From an uncultured Oscillospiraceae bacterium (GTDB lineage Bacteria > Bacillota > Clostridia > Oscillospirales > Oscillospiraceae): a stretch of DNA of 10,973 nt. The DNA lies in assembly GCA_900751035.1 (NCBI GenBank), contig CAADSF010000344.1:1-10973 (forward strand), read 5' to 3'. Shown one piece after another: positions 1 through 7,631 of the stretch (within the stretch, counting starts at the first letter, position 1; each line of letters starts with the position of its first letter). The position numbers were made by a program, and so were the translations under genes. The notes below the pieces were generated by a model, which saw only the letters and a list, made by a program, of their open reading frames with translations, was not told the DNA's origin and searched no databases.

Positions 1-2034
1 TATATGGACGCAGCGACGGGCCTGGGCTATCCGGTCACGGGCTTTTCCATCCGTTATGAGTTCGGCATCTTCCGCCAGAAGATCGTCGACGGCTGGCAGA
101 TGGAATTCCCGGACAACTGGCTCGAAATGGGCGATGTGTGGCTGCATACCCGCAAGGACGACGCTGTGGAGGTTCGCTTCGGCGGACAGGTACACGAGTG
201 GATGGACGGCGATAAATTTAAGACCGCCCAGACCGGCTATCAGTCCGTCATTGCCGTCCCGCACGATCTGTACATTTCCGGCTATGGCTCCAGGGCCGTC
301 AACAAGCTGACGCTCTGGAGCGCCAGTATGCCGCAGAGCTTTGACATGAGCGCGTTCTCGCGCGGCGATTACGTCCGCGCACTCGAACAGAACACCATGG
401 CCGAGGCCATCTCGAAGGTTCTCTATCCTGCGGACGACCATATCAATGGCAAGCGCCTGCGCCTGCGCCAGCAGTACCTGCTGGTGTCCAGCTCGCTGCA
501 GTCAATCCTGAACGAGCATCTGAAAAATTATCATACGCTTGATAATCTGGCCGACAAGGTCGCCGTGCATATCAACGATACGCACCCGGCGCTCTGCGTG
601 CCGGAGCTCATGCGGCTGCTGGTCGACGAGCACGACTACGGCTGGGAACGCGCGTGGGAGATTACCTGTGCGACGCTTTCCTACACCAACCACACCGTCA
701 TGGCCGAGGCGCTTGAGCGCTGGCCGGTCGAGCTGTTCCGGGAGCAGCTGCCGCGCATTTACGCCATCTGCCAGGAAATCAACCGCCGCCTCATGGAAAA
801 GCTGCACTGCGTCTATCCGAACGATCCCGGCAAGTGGGAGTATATGGCCGCTGTTACAAACAGCGAGGTCCGCATGGCGAACCTGTGCCTGGCCTGCTGC
901 CACAAGATCAACGGCGTTTCGCAGCTGCACACGGATATCCTTGAAAAAACCATCTTCCGGGATTATTACAATCTCGACCACAGCCGCTTCCTGAACATCA
1001 CCAATGGCATTGCGTACCGCCGCTGGCTGTGCCAGTCGAACCAGGCGCTGACCGGCTATCTGCAATTGCTCATCGGCGACAGCTTCCTGACTGACGCGAA
1101 CGCACTCGAAGCGCTGCTCCAGTACCGCGACGATGCGGAGGTTCTGGAAAACCTGCAAGCTATCAAGCGCAAGAACAAGGTGCGTCTTGCCGCCTATATC
1201 GCGGAGCACAACGGCGTCAATGTCGACCCGGATTCAATCTTCGACGTGCAGGTCAAGCGCCTGCATGAATACAAGCGGCAGCTGCTGAACATCCTGCATA
1301 TCCTGACGCTTTACAATGACATCAAGGATCACCCGGAAAAGCCAATTTACCCGCAGACATTCATCTTCGCAGCCAAAGCCTCCGCAGGCTATTATCTGGC
1401 CAAGCAGATTATTTCGCTTATCGTCGCCGTTTCCAATCTTGTGAATTCCGACCCGCAGGTACAGAACAAGCTCAAGGTGGTCTTCATTGAAGACTATAAA
1501 GTCTCGCTGGCCGAGATCATCATCCCGGCAGCCGATTTGTCCGAGCAGATCTCCGTTGCGGGCAAGGAGGCTTCCGGCACCAGCAACATGAAGCTGATGA
1601 TCAACGGCGCAGTCACGCTCGGCACGCTCGATGGCGCAAACGTCGAGATCCGCGAGCGCGTGGGCGACGAGAATATGTTCCTGTTCGGCATGACAGCCGA
1701 CGAGGTGCAGGCGCTCTGGCAGCGCGGCTATGACCCGCACCAGTTCCTGACGCCGGAGCTTGACAGGGTTCTGCAAATGCTGACCTCCGGCGTGCTGGGC
1801 CAGCGCTTCGATGATGTAGCCGCCTCGCTCCTGACGCCGCGCTTCGGCGCCGCAGACAGCTACATGACCGTCGCGGACTTTGCAAGCTACAAGGTCGCCA
1901 AGGCCCACGCGGTCGAGGTCTATCAGGAGCGCACCCGTTTCGCCAAAATGTCCCTCACAAACATCGCCAGAGCCGGTGTCTTTTCCTCCGACCGCTCGGT
2001 CGAGCAGTACGCCAGAGAAATCTGGAATCTGTAA
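1..2034 (+). CDS. glgP: Glycogen/maltodextrin phosphorylase, N-terminus cut off by window edge
   Basis: Releases glucose-1-phosphate from the non-reducing ends of alpha-1,4-glucans using pyridoxal phosphate (GT35 family), in the cytoplasm. The frame is open from the first base. The first methionine (base 4) is not the start, because it lies inside a conserved block ending in GFSIRYEFGIFRQ that family members carry about 110 residues in. About 677 residues are visible against roughly 790-820 for a full enzyme. Visible family signatures include HINDTHPA, NITNGIAYRRW (equivalent to the usual VTNGV-xxRRW), DVQVKRLHEYKRQ and FIEDYKVSLAE. The cofactor-binding lysine lies in GTSNMK, codon 1591-1593, about residue 531 of the visible part. 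Most relatives I know have GTGNMK, so the serine is a mild variation. The C-terminus is complete, ending IWNL. A hairpin and a GH13 hydrolase follow on the same strand, fitting glycogen breakdown. Malto-oligosaccharide versus glycogen preference cannot be decided. Confidence 0.96.
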   Translation, partial: YMDAATGLGYPVTGFSIRYEFGIFRQKIVDGWQMEFPDNWLEMGDVWLHTRKDDAVEVRFGGQVHEWMDGDKFKTAQTGYQSVIAVPHDLYISGYGSRAVNKLTLWSASMPQSFDMSAFSRGDYVRALEQNTMAEAISKVLYPADDHINGKRLRLRQQYLLVSSSLQSILNEHLKNYHTLDNLADKVAVHINDTHPALCVPELMRLLVDEHDYGWERAWEITCATLSYTNHTVMAEALERWPVELFREQLPRIYAICQEINRRLMEKLHCVYPNDPGKWEYMAAVTNSEVRMANLCLACCHKINGVSQLHTDILEKTIFRDYYNLDHSRFLNITNGIAYRRWLCQSNQALTGYLQLLIGDSFLTDANALEALLQYRDDAEVLENLQAIKRKNKVRLAAYIAEHNGVNVDPDSIFDVQVKRLHEYKRQLLNILHILTLYNDIKDHPEKPIYPQTFIFAAKASAGYYLAKQIISLIVAVSNLVNSDPQVQNKLKVVFIEDYKVSLAEIIIPAADLSEQISVAGKEASGTSNMKLMINGAVTLGTLDGANVEIRERVGDENMFLFGMTADEVQALWQRGYDPHQFLTPELDRVLQMLTSGVLGQRFDDVAASLLTPRFGAADSYMTVADFASYKVAKAHAVEVYQERTRFAKMSLTNIARAGVFSSDRSVEQYAREIWNL

Positions 2035-2053
2035 ACTCTATCGCAGATATTTT

Positions 2054-2083
2054 GAAGGGGCCGACGGTGCTGTCGGCCCCTTC
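2054..2083 (+). terminator. Perfect 12-bp hairpin after glgP, possible weak or leaky terminator
   Basis: GAAGGGGCCGAC (2054-2065) and GTCGGCCCCTTC (2072-2083) are exact reverse complements around a six-base loop GGTGCT. The position, 19 bases after the phosphorylase stop, suits an intrinsic terminator. The sequence after the stem is CCTGATGAAATGG, with no proper T-run, so termination may be partial. It could instead protect the upstream mRNA end or lower expression of the next gene. It also argues against start codons at 2052 or 2088 for the downstream gene. Confidence 0.65.
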
Positions 2084-2108
2084 CCTGATGAAATGGACGG
2101 TACGCCAC

Positions 2109-3935
2109 ATGAGAATTCTATTCGACAGCAAGCTCTCGCAGTTCAAAACGCCCTTCGGAACACTCAAAAGGCAGGAGGTCTGCACGCTGCACATCATGAT
2201 CCCGTGCTCCTGCCGCACGACGGCGGTCTGTCTCGTCTTGCAGGCAGAAAACGGCGTGGAGCTGCGCCGCGTCCCGTTTGCAAAGCAGTCGGACGATACG
2301 CTCTACGATATCTGGGGCGGGGAGCTGACGCTCTCTGAGGCCGGACTGTATTTCTATTACTTCCATATCACCACACAGGACGGCGCGTTCCGCCTGTTCA
2401 AACAGGGCGAAAGCGACACGAACATGGAAGCCGGCGGCCTCTGGCAGCTCAGTGTTCTGGAGGAAAAATTCCCTGTCCCGGACGACTGCGCGGGTGCAAT
2501 TATGTATCAGATCTTTCCAGACCGCTTTTTTCAGGCCGGAGCGTGTGATCTGACCGGTAAGATCGGACCCTATTGGGTGCATGAGAACAAGGATGACGTG
2601 CCGGTCTATCTGCCGGATGCCAACGGTGAGGTGCTCAATAACGACTTTTACGGCGGAAATCTGAACGGCATCCGCGAAAAGCTTCCGTATCTGCAATCGC
2701 TCGGCGTGGAGATTCTGTATCTCAACCCGATCTTCTACGCATGGTCGACGCACCGGTACGATACCTGCGACTACAAGCGCATTGACCCCATGCTCGGCAC
2801 GGAGGCGGATTTCCGTGCGCTCTGCGACGCGGCGCACGTGCTGGGCATGAAGGTCATTCTTGACGGCGTATTCAGCCATGTCGGCAGCCGCAGCGCGTAT
2901 TTCCAGCAGGCAATTCACGACCCATCTTCGCCGTACCGCGGCTGGTTCCGGTTCAAGCAGTATCCGAACGTCTATGACAGCTGGTGGGGGATCACGACGC
3001 TGCCGTGCATCGACAAGCTGAACCCGGATTATATGGACTATATCATTGACAGCGACGACAGCGTCGTCGTCCGTTGGCTGAAGCTCGGCGCGGACGGCTG
3101 GCGGCTGGACGTCGTTGACGAGCTGCCGGACGCGTTTTTGGCACGCCTGCGCACCCGTATCCGGCAGGTCAAGCCGGATGCACTTCTGATCGGAGAGGTC
3201 TGGGAGGATGCGTCCAATAAAATCGCATATGACTGCCGCCGCCGGTATTTTACCGACCGGCAGCTCGATTCCGTCATGAATTACCCGTGGCAAAAGGCCA
3301 TTCTGCGCTATGTACGCGGTGAGGACGACGGAACGGGGCTCGGTGCATCTATCCGCACACTTGCAGAGAATTATCCGCCCGACGTGCTGCAGGCCGTGAT
3401 GAACATCCTTTCCACGCACGACACGCCCCGCGCCATCAATGCGATTCTCGACCCGCGCGACGGCGACCGCGCGGAGCTGGCCCGGCGGCATTTTACGGCG
3501 GAGCAGCTTGAAGAGGGAAAAAAACGCCTCAAAATGGCGGCGTTTTTGCAGTTCATGCTCCCCGGTATGCCCTGCATCTATTACGGCGATGAGGCAGGCA
3601 TGACCGGCTACCGCGACCCGTTCAACCGCGCATATTATCCGTGGGGCAGGGAAGACGGTAATCTGATTTCGTTCTACCGTTCACTATCACGCGTCAAAAA
3701 AGCCTCGTCCGCGCTGCGGCGCGGCACGGTTCTTGTTCTGGAAGCAGGCGGCGGACGGCTGATGCTGCTGCGGCAGTACGAGGGCAAAAATGTGGCAGTC
3801 TGCTGCAACCGCTCAGAAAGCCCGTGGACGCTTCCGCACAGCGGCACAATCCTCCTTGGCGGCGGCATTGCCGAATATACCGGTGAAACGCTCACACTTG
3901 GCTGCGGCGGCTTCTGCGCCATGGAGCGCGAATAA
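2109..3935 (+). CDS. Cytoplasmic GH13 alpha-amylase/neopullulanase-like glycoside hydrolase
   Basis: Likely hydrolyses alpha-1,4 (possibly also alpha-1,6) bonds in glycogen or maltodextrins, working with the phosphorylase upstream. From ATG 2109 it is 608 residues. Residues 1 to about 125 form a beta-rich N-terminal domain like those of neopullulanases and cyclomaltodextrinases (CBM34-like, inferred). The barrel begins near MYQIFPDRF (132-140). The GH13 conserved regions are visible: region I DGVFSH (252-257), region II GWRLD with nucleophile D334, region III GEVWE with acid/base E363, and region IV THD with D438. A C-terminal beta domain follows from about residue 530. There is no signal peptide, so it should be cytoplasmic. 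The frame is open further upstream, but the TTG at 2052 and ATG at 2088 overlap or adjoin the hairpin, and homology-like sequence begins at MRILFDS. The ribosome site before 2109 is weak, so the start is moderately sure. Exact specificity and GH13 subfamily are not determined. Confidence 0.93.
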   Translation: MRILFDSKLSQFKTPFGTLKRQEVCTLHIMIPCSCRTTAVCLVLQAENGVELRRVPFAKQSDDTLYDIWGGELTLSEAGLYFYYFHITTQDGAFRLFKQGESDTNMEAGGLWQLSVLEEKFPVPDDCAGAIMYQIFPDRFFQAGACDLTGKIGPYWVHENKDDVPVYLPDANGEVLNNDFYGGNLNGIREKLPYLQSLGVEILYLNPIFYAWSTHRYDTCDYKRIDPMLGTEADFRALCDAAHVLGMKVILDGVFSHVGSRSAYFQQAIHDPSSPYRGWFRFKQYPNVYDSWWGITTLPCIDKLNPDYMDYIIDSDDSVVVRWLKLGADGWRLDVVDELPDAFLARLRTRIRQVKPDALLIGEVWEDASNKIAYDCRRRYFTDRQLDSVMNYPWQKAILRYVRGEDDGTGLGASIRTLAENYPPDVLQAVMNILSTHDTPRAINAILDPRDGDRAELARRHFTAEQLEEGKKRLKMAAFLQFMLPGMPCIYYGDEAGMTGYRDPFNRAYYPWGREDGNLISFYRSLSRVKKASSALRRGTVLVLEAGGGRLMLLRQYEGKNVAVCCNRSESPWTLPHSGTILLGGGIAEYTGETLTLGCGGFCAMERE

Positions 3936-4013
3936 AAGCAGCGGCAATTACCGATGCAAATACAAATCGTGGCTGCAGCATATTCGGTTCGCCGTGACCC
4001 CTGATAAAATAAA

Positions 4014-4055
4014 AACGCAAAACAGGCATGATTTCGGTCATGCCTGTTTTGCGTT
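4014..4055. terminator. Bidirectional terminator between convergent operons
   Basis: An 18-bp perfect stem pairs 4014-4031 with 4038-4055 around TTTCGG. A further T-G pair would leave a TTCG tetraloop. The core ACAGGCATGA is flanked by A-runs on the left and T-runs on the right, so both strands give a GC stem followed by T-rich sequence. On the minus strand the stem is followed by TTTATTTTA. It lies 78 bases after the GH13 stop and 17 bases beyond the DHHW gene stop, so it most likely ends both transcripts. Confidence 0.9.
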
Positions 4056-4072
4056 CCAATGTTCGCCCCTTT

Positions 4073-5269
4073 TCAGCTTGCCGCGCCCAGCGTATCAGCG
4101 AGTGCGGTATCGGCAGAAAAGGTACTGAGATTGTAGAGGAAAAGAACGTCGGTGACGCCGCGCTGCGTCATAAGCTGCTCTACGTCGTCGTAGTAATAGC
4201 GCGGATCGACCATGACAATCTGCTGATAGTAGGGGATGAGGAACGGCACAAAGCTGTTCGCATAGGAATCCTTGAACATCAGCAGGATTTTCCCGTTGTT
4301 AGCGGTCGTTTTGATGGTGACGAGCGGATGGTTGCCGCCAAAAAAGACGGTGTATTTGTCCTTCGTATCCAGCGCCGAATCGACAAAGACAGAACCGGCC
4401 TTTTCCTGTGTGCTGTCGTAGATTACATAGTAGCTCACGTCGGTGCCGAGCGGTTCATAGGCCGTAATCGTGTCCTCTGCGGTGTGCTTGCCGCTCTTGG
4501 AGGCAAGCGTGCCTTCAAACGAGTTTGTCAGAACATGGACGCGATAGTTCGTGATTGGCGTCTCGATCCCAAGCAACTCCGCCGAGGCATCAAAGGCGCA
4601 GTATGCACCGAGGCTCGTCCAATGGTGGTCGGTACGGTAAAAAACGCCGTCCCTGGCGCGGCTTTTCAGAGCCTGCGTCACATCTGCATACTGCATACAG
4701 GGTGAAAGCGCCTGATTGACGGTGAACAGCTCCTCCTGCTGGTTGTGCGCAGGCGCGTTTTTGGGAAGATAGTCGCGCATAACGAGAGAGGCGTTCGGGA
4801 CGATCATCGCCGTCATATGGAGGTCATTATGCTTTCCGGCAAAATCCTTCATCGCGGTCAGAGTCCGGTCAAGCACGGCCGGATCAGGAGCCTCTGGAAC
4901 CTCAATCAGATAATTGTCCTGACAGAGATAGACGCCGTTGGATTCCTTTTGCCCAAGCAGCTGGTCAATCCGCAGCTTGGCGGAAACCCAGCGGTCACGC
5001 GCGAAGAATTGGTCGGCGAAGGCAGACTGCAGCTTCGACATAAAGCTTCCGTCCAGAACGGAGGCTGCCGTCAGAGCCGGATAAACCTGCAGCTTCCGGT
5101 TCTCGTTTTCTGAGAAATCCCGCTTCGTGTGAAGCAGATTGACAAGGCCAAAGGCAAGCAGAACCACGGCAAGCAGCGCGGCCAGAAGTGCGCCGTGCAG
5201 CTGAACGTTGCGCTGAAGGATCAGCTGCTGCTTTTCAGGGTCGTGCCTGCGCTTTTTTTGCGGATTCAT
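4073..5269 (-). CDS. DHHW-family protein, AlgJ/AlgX-like partner of the MBOAT acyltransferase
   Basis: Probably the extracytoplasmic half of an O-acylation machine, passing an acyl group from the MBOAT protein to a glycan. The role is inferred from AlgJ/AlgX relatives; DHHW proteins themselves are little studied. It has 398 residues from ATG 5269, chosen because GAGGTG sits five bases upstream. A start nine codons earlier (5296) would overlap the MBOAT gene and lacks this site. A basic cytoplasmic N-terminus (KKRRH) precedes one membrane helix at about 24-46. Next come FSENENRKL (52-60) and DQFFARD (86-92), both typical of the family. The name-giving DHHW is D214-W217 and supplies an Asp/His pair. 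A serine in KDSYANS (S335) is the likely SGNH-type nucleophile. It is the last gene of the operon, 13 bases after the MBOAT stop. Confidence 0.9.
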   Translation of the reverse strand: MNPQKKRRHDPEKQQLILQRNVQLHGALLAALLAVVLLAFGLVNLLHTKRDFSENENRKLQVYPALTAASVLDGSFMSKLQSAFADQFFARDRWVSAKLRIDQLLGQKESNGVYLCQDNYLIEVPEAPDPAVLDRTLTAMKDFAGKHNDLHMTAMIVPNASLVMRDYLPKNAPAHNQQEELFTVNQALSPCMQYADVTQALKSRARDGVFYRTDHHWTSLGAYCAFDASAELLGIETPITNYRVHVLTNSFEGTLASKSGKHTAEDTITAYEPLGTDVSYYVIYDSTQEKAGSVFVDSALDTKDKYTVFFGGNHPLVTIKTTANNGKILLMFKDSYANSFVPFLIPYYQQIVMVDPRYYYDDVEQLMTQRGVTDVLFLYNLSTFSADTALADTLGAAS

Positions 5270-5282
5270 GGGATCACCTCGC

Positions 5283-6692
5283 TTAGAACTGGGCATAGAG
5301 GAAGGACTGATAGGTAGCGTTCATCATATACGGGACGCAGAGCAGGAAAATGCCAACCAGCAGCAGCGCAGAAAGCACAAGGCCAAGACTGCGCCGTGAG
5401 AACACGAGCCGCCGGTAAAGCGTCCGAATCCACGGGCCGCAGCCAAGAATGCCGAGCACGAGGAGCTTCCAGTTTGCCGCAAAATAGTATTTCGCGGTGG
5501 AATCCCAAAACGCGCGGCTCCCGGCGCCGAACATCCGGCCAAGATAAAAAATTGCCGAGGAAAAATCGGGGGAGAAGAAAAGCACCCAGCCCACGATGAC
5601 CGCCAGCAGCGTCAGAATATGCCGGATCGGGGAGGGCGTCTTTGCAAGGACGCCCTTGAGCAGATATTTTTCCAGCAGCAGCAAAATTCCGTGGTACAGG
5701 CCCCATGCCACAAATGTCCACGACGCCCCATGCCACAGGCCGGTCAGGAGCCAGACGATCAACAGGTTTCGGATGCACTTTGGCGTGCTCACGCGGCTGC
5801 CGCCAAGCGGGATATAGACGTAGTCACGGAACCAGCGGCCAAGGGAAATGTGCCATCTGCGCCAGAACTCCGTCAGAGAGGCAGAGAGGTAGGGGTGGTC
5901 GAAGTTGGCATCAAAGTTGAAGCCGAACAGCTTTGCCATACCGATTGCCATGTCGGAGTAGCCGCTGAAATCGAAGTAGAGCTGAAGCGAATAGCAGATT
6001 GCGCCGAGGCACGCCGAGCCGCCGGAAAGCGAACCGGATGGGAGCGCAGAAATGCTCTGGAACGCAGCGCCGAGATTGTCGGCCAGCAGCACCTTTTTTG
6101 CAAGGCCGAGAACGAGCATCGGGACGGCTTCGGAAACCTTGTACAGCGTCACCGGATGCGATTTCAGCTGCGGTGCGAACTGTGCGTATTCGACGATCGG
6201 GCCGGAGATCATTTTCGGGAAAAAGCTGACATAAAGGCAGAAATCAAGCGGATTTTTCTGCGCGGGCGCACGGCGGTGGTAAACATCCGAAAGATACGAC
6301 AGGTTCTGGAAGGTGAAAAAGGAAATTCCGAGCGGAAGCGCCGCAGACGGCGCGTTCAGCGCGAACGGCAGGATGGTGTTGAGCGTTTCAATGGCAAACG
6401 CGGCGTATTTATAAAAGCCGAGCAGGAGCAGATTGAACAGCACAGCGAGCACGAGCAGGAATTTCGCGCCGCGCTGTCCCGATTCCGCGCGATTGCCGAT
6501 GTCAAGGCCGACGCAGTAGTTGAAAACCGTCACCAGCAGCAGAAGCAGCAGATAGACCGGGGAGCCCCACGCGTAAAAAACGAAGCTGACCAGAACGAGA
6601 AGCGCATTCTTGCAGACACGCGGACAGGCCAGATACAGAATCAGGCTGACAGGGAGAAACGCGAAGACAAAAAAGAGCGTGCTCAGATTCAC
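5283..6692 (-). CDS. MBOAT-family membrane O-acyltransferase (AlgI-like)
   Basis: A polytopic membrane enzyme that would carry acyl groups, typically acetyl, from a cytoplasmic donor across the membrane for O-acylation of an extracellular polymer, as AlgI does with AlgJ/AlgX. It has 469 residues and about ten or more hydrophobic segments. Family signatures visible include LGISFFTFQNLSYLSDVY, FFPKMISGPI, LYFDFSGYSDMAIG, FWRRWHISL (H281) and TGLWHGASW. H321 in WHG is the expected catalytic histidine. The start is GTG 6692: AAGGAGG (6700-6706) lies seven bases before it and overlaps the TAA stop of the preceding gene. Length and motifs fit AlgI/PatA-type proteins. DltB is a remoter member, and no D-alanine ligase or carrier genes are nearby, so teichoic acid D-alanylation is unlikely. 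The acyl group and target are not shown by sequence. Confidence 0.95.
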   Translation of the reverse strand: MNLSTLFFVFAFLPVSLILYLACPRVCKNALLVLVSFVFYAWGSPVYLLLLLLVTVFNYCVGLDIGNRAESGQRGAKFLLVLAVLFNLLLLGFYKYAAFAIETLNTILPFALNAPSAALPLGISFFTFQNLSYLSDVYHRRAPAQKNPLDFCLYVSFFPKMISGPIVEYAQFAPQLKSHPVTLYKVSEAVPMLVLGLAKKVLLADNLGAAFQSISALPSGSLSGGSACLGAICYSLQLYFDFSGYSDMAIGMAKLFGFNFDANFDHPYLSASLTEFWRRWHISLGRWFRDYVYIPLGGSRVSTPKCIRNLLIVWLLTGLWHGASWTFVAWGLYHGILLLLEKYLLKGVLAKTPSPIRHILTLLAVIVGWVLFFSPDFSSAIFYLGRMFGAGSRAFWDSTAKYYFAANWKLLVLGILGCGPWIRTLYRRLVFSRRSLGLVLSALLLVGIFLLCVPYMMNATYQSFLYAQF

Positions 6693-6699
6693 GACGGTT

Positions 6700-6706
6700 C
6701 CTCCTT
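6700..6706 (-). promoter_or_regulatory. Ribosome binding site deciding a GTG start
   Basis: The minus strand reads TAAGGAGG: the stop codon of the DUF4358 gene merges with the ribosome site of the MBOAT gene, seven bases from its GTG. This fixes the GTG start and suggests that ribosomes finishing one gene re-initiate at the next. Confidence 0.85.
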
Positions 6707-7631
6707 AAAGCGCTTTCAGAAATGCCTGTGCGGCAGCAGCTGCGTTCTCATGCACGACGAACAGGATATAATTGCCCTGTATCTCCACGACAGAGTTGGA
6801 GAGCAGATCATACTGTTCAACGCCATAGCCTTCGAAGCTCTTCATCTGCGTCTGCCTGCGGGCCTGAATGGCGTCGGAAACGGACGTCTGCTGCGAGAGA
6901 TCGGAGAGCTTGACAATCAGAAACTCCCGCGCACCCATATTTGTAGCCGGATAATAGAGCAGGCAGCCGTCCATCTCAGACGGTGCAAAGCCATAGAGCC
7001 GCCGCACCATCTGCGCATCCGCCTCCTGCATATCCGTTAGATCAAGCGTCTGCAGAACGGCACTGCTGACAGTGTCAAAGGACGCGCTGCTCTGCCGGTT
7101 CTGCATGGTCTGTGTGTAGAGAAAGCCCACGGTCGCCAGAGCGGCGACGAAGGCAAAAATGCGCAGAAAAATACTTCCGATACCCACGCGGCGGCGGGCC
7201 GCAGGCTGTGCGGCGGCTTCCGGGGTGGGCGCTGCTTCCCTGGCAGCGGGCTTTTCGGGTGCAGGAGCCCTGGAATTCTCTTCCTTAGGCTTCGGCTTGA
7301 CACGTTTGGGCTCCGCAGCGGCCTTTGGCTGTCCGCTGACGGGCTGCGGAGCAGGAATGGGCGCAGCGGCAGCTTTTCCGTTGGCCGGTGCGCTGCTTAG
7401 AAATTCCGAAAAATCAACTCCGTCGATCACAAGCGACTCGGATGGGGCATGGGAAGCGGGTCGCTTCTGTGTCGGAGCAGCCTGTTTGGGTGCTTTTTTG
7501 GCAGGTGCAGAGCCAAATTCGGCCAGAATATCGTCGAGCGCCTGCTCCTTCAGCTCCGGCGAAAGGCTGCTTCCGCCGCGCAGGAGCAGATCATTCAGCT
7601 TCGGATTCGGTTGATTCAAGGGCAAAGACAT
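6705..7631 (-). CDS. DUF4358 membrane protein with long cytoplasmic tail
   Basis: Function unknown. It has 308 residues from ATG 7631. Residues 1-40 contain a predicted amphipathic helix ending DDILAEFG. Residues 41-147 are low-complexity, rich in Ala, Pro and Lys, interrupted by SLVIDGVDFSEFL (66-78). RRR then precedes one membrane helix at about 151-172. Residues about 185-308 outside the membrane match what I recall of DUF4358: YGF..SEMDGCLLYYPA, FLIVKL, MKSFEGYGVEQYDLL and a GNYILFVV strand. Relatives I know are mostly lipoproteins or simple anchored proteins, so the long tail is notable. The start is chosen because TGAGGT lies eight bases upstream; a TTG at 7649 is the alternative. No later ATG exists before the membrane helix, so the gene truly overlaps the SGNH gene by 41 bases. 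Its place between the SGNH and MBOAT genes suggests a structural or regulatory role in O-acylation. Confidence 0.85.
   Translation of the reverse strand: MSLPLNQPNPKLNDLLLRGGSSLSPELKEQALDDILAEFGSAPAKKAPKQAAPTQKRPASHAPSESLVIDGVDFSEFLSSAPANGKAAAAPIPAPQPVSGQPKAAAEPKRVKPKPKEENSRAPAPEKPAAREAAPTPEAAAQPAARRRVGIGSIFLRIFAFVAALATVGFLYTQTMQNRQSSASFDTVSSAVLQTLDLTDMQEADAQMVRRLYGFAPSEMDGCLLYYPATNMGAREFLIVKLSDLSQQTSVSDAIQARRQTQMKSFEGYGVEQYDLLSNSVVEIQGNYILFVVHENAAAAAQAFLKAL

Noticed and set aside
502..1908. Two long minus-strand open frames opposite the phosphorylase (502-1209 and 1234-1908)
   Set aside because: They are antisense shadows of conserved GT35 sequence and look like low-information V/A/R-rich proteins.
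2052..2108. Upstream TTG (2052) or ATG (2088) as the GH13 start
   Set aside because: The TTG lies at the foot of the hairpin and the ATG five bases past it, neither has a ribosome site, and the added residues do not resemble the family.
2118..3491. 457-codon open frame on the minus strand opposite the GH13 gene
   Set aside because: The plus strand encodes clear GH13 catalytic motifs over the same bases. The antisense translation has no known motif and no ribosome site.
4028..4705. 225-codon plus-strand open frame opposite the DHHW gene
   Set aside because: It begins inside the bidirectional terminator and overlaps the conserved DHHW and KDSYANS codons on the other strand.
5619..7040. 473-codon open frame on the plus strand opposite the MBOAT and DUF4358 genes
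   Set aside because: It crosses two well-supported minus-strand genes and its translation is a Q/R/E-rich sequence with no recognisable domain. GC-rich codon periodicity commonly leaves the antisense frame open.
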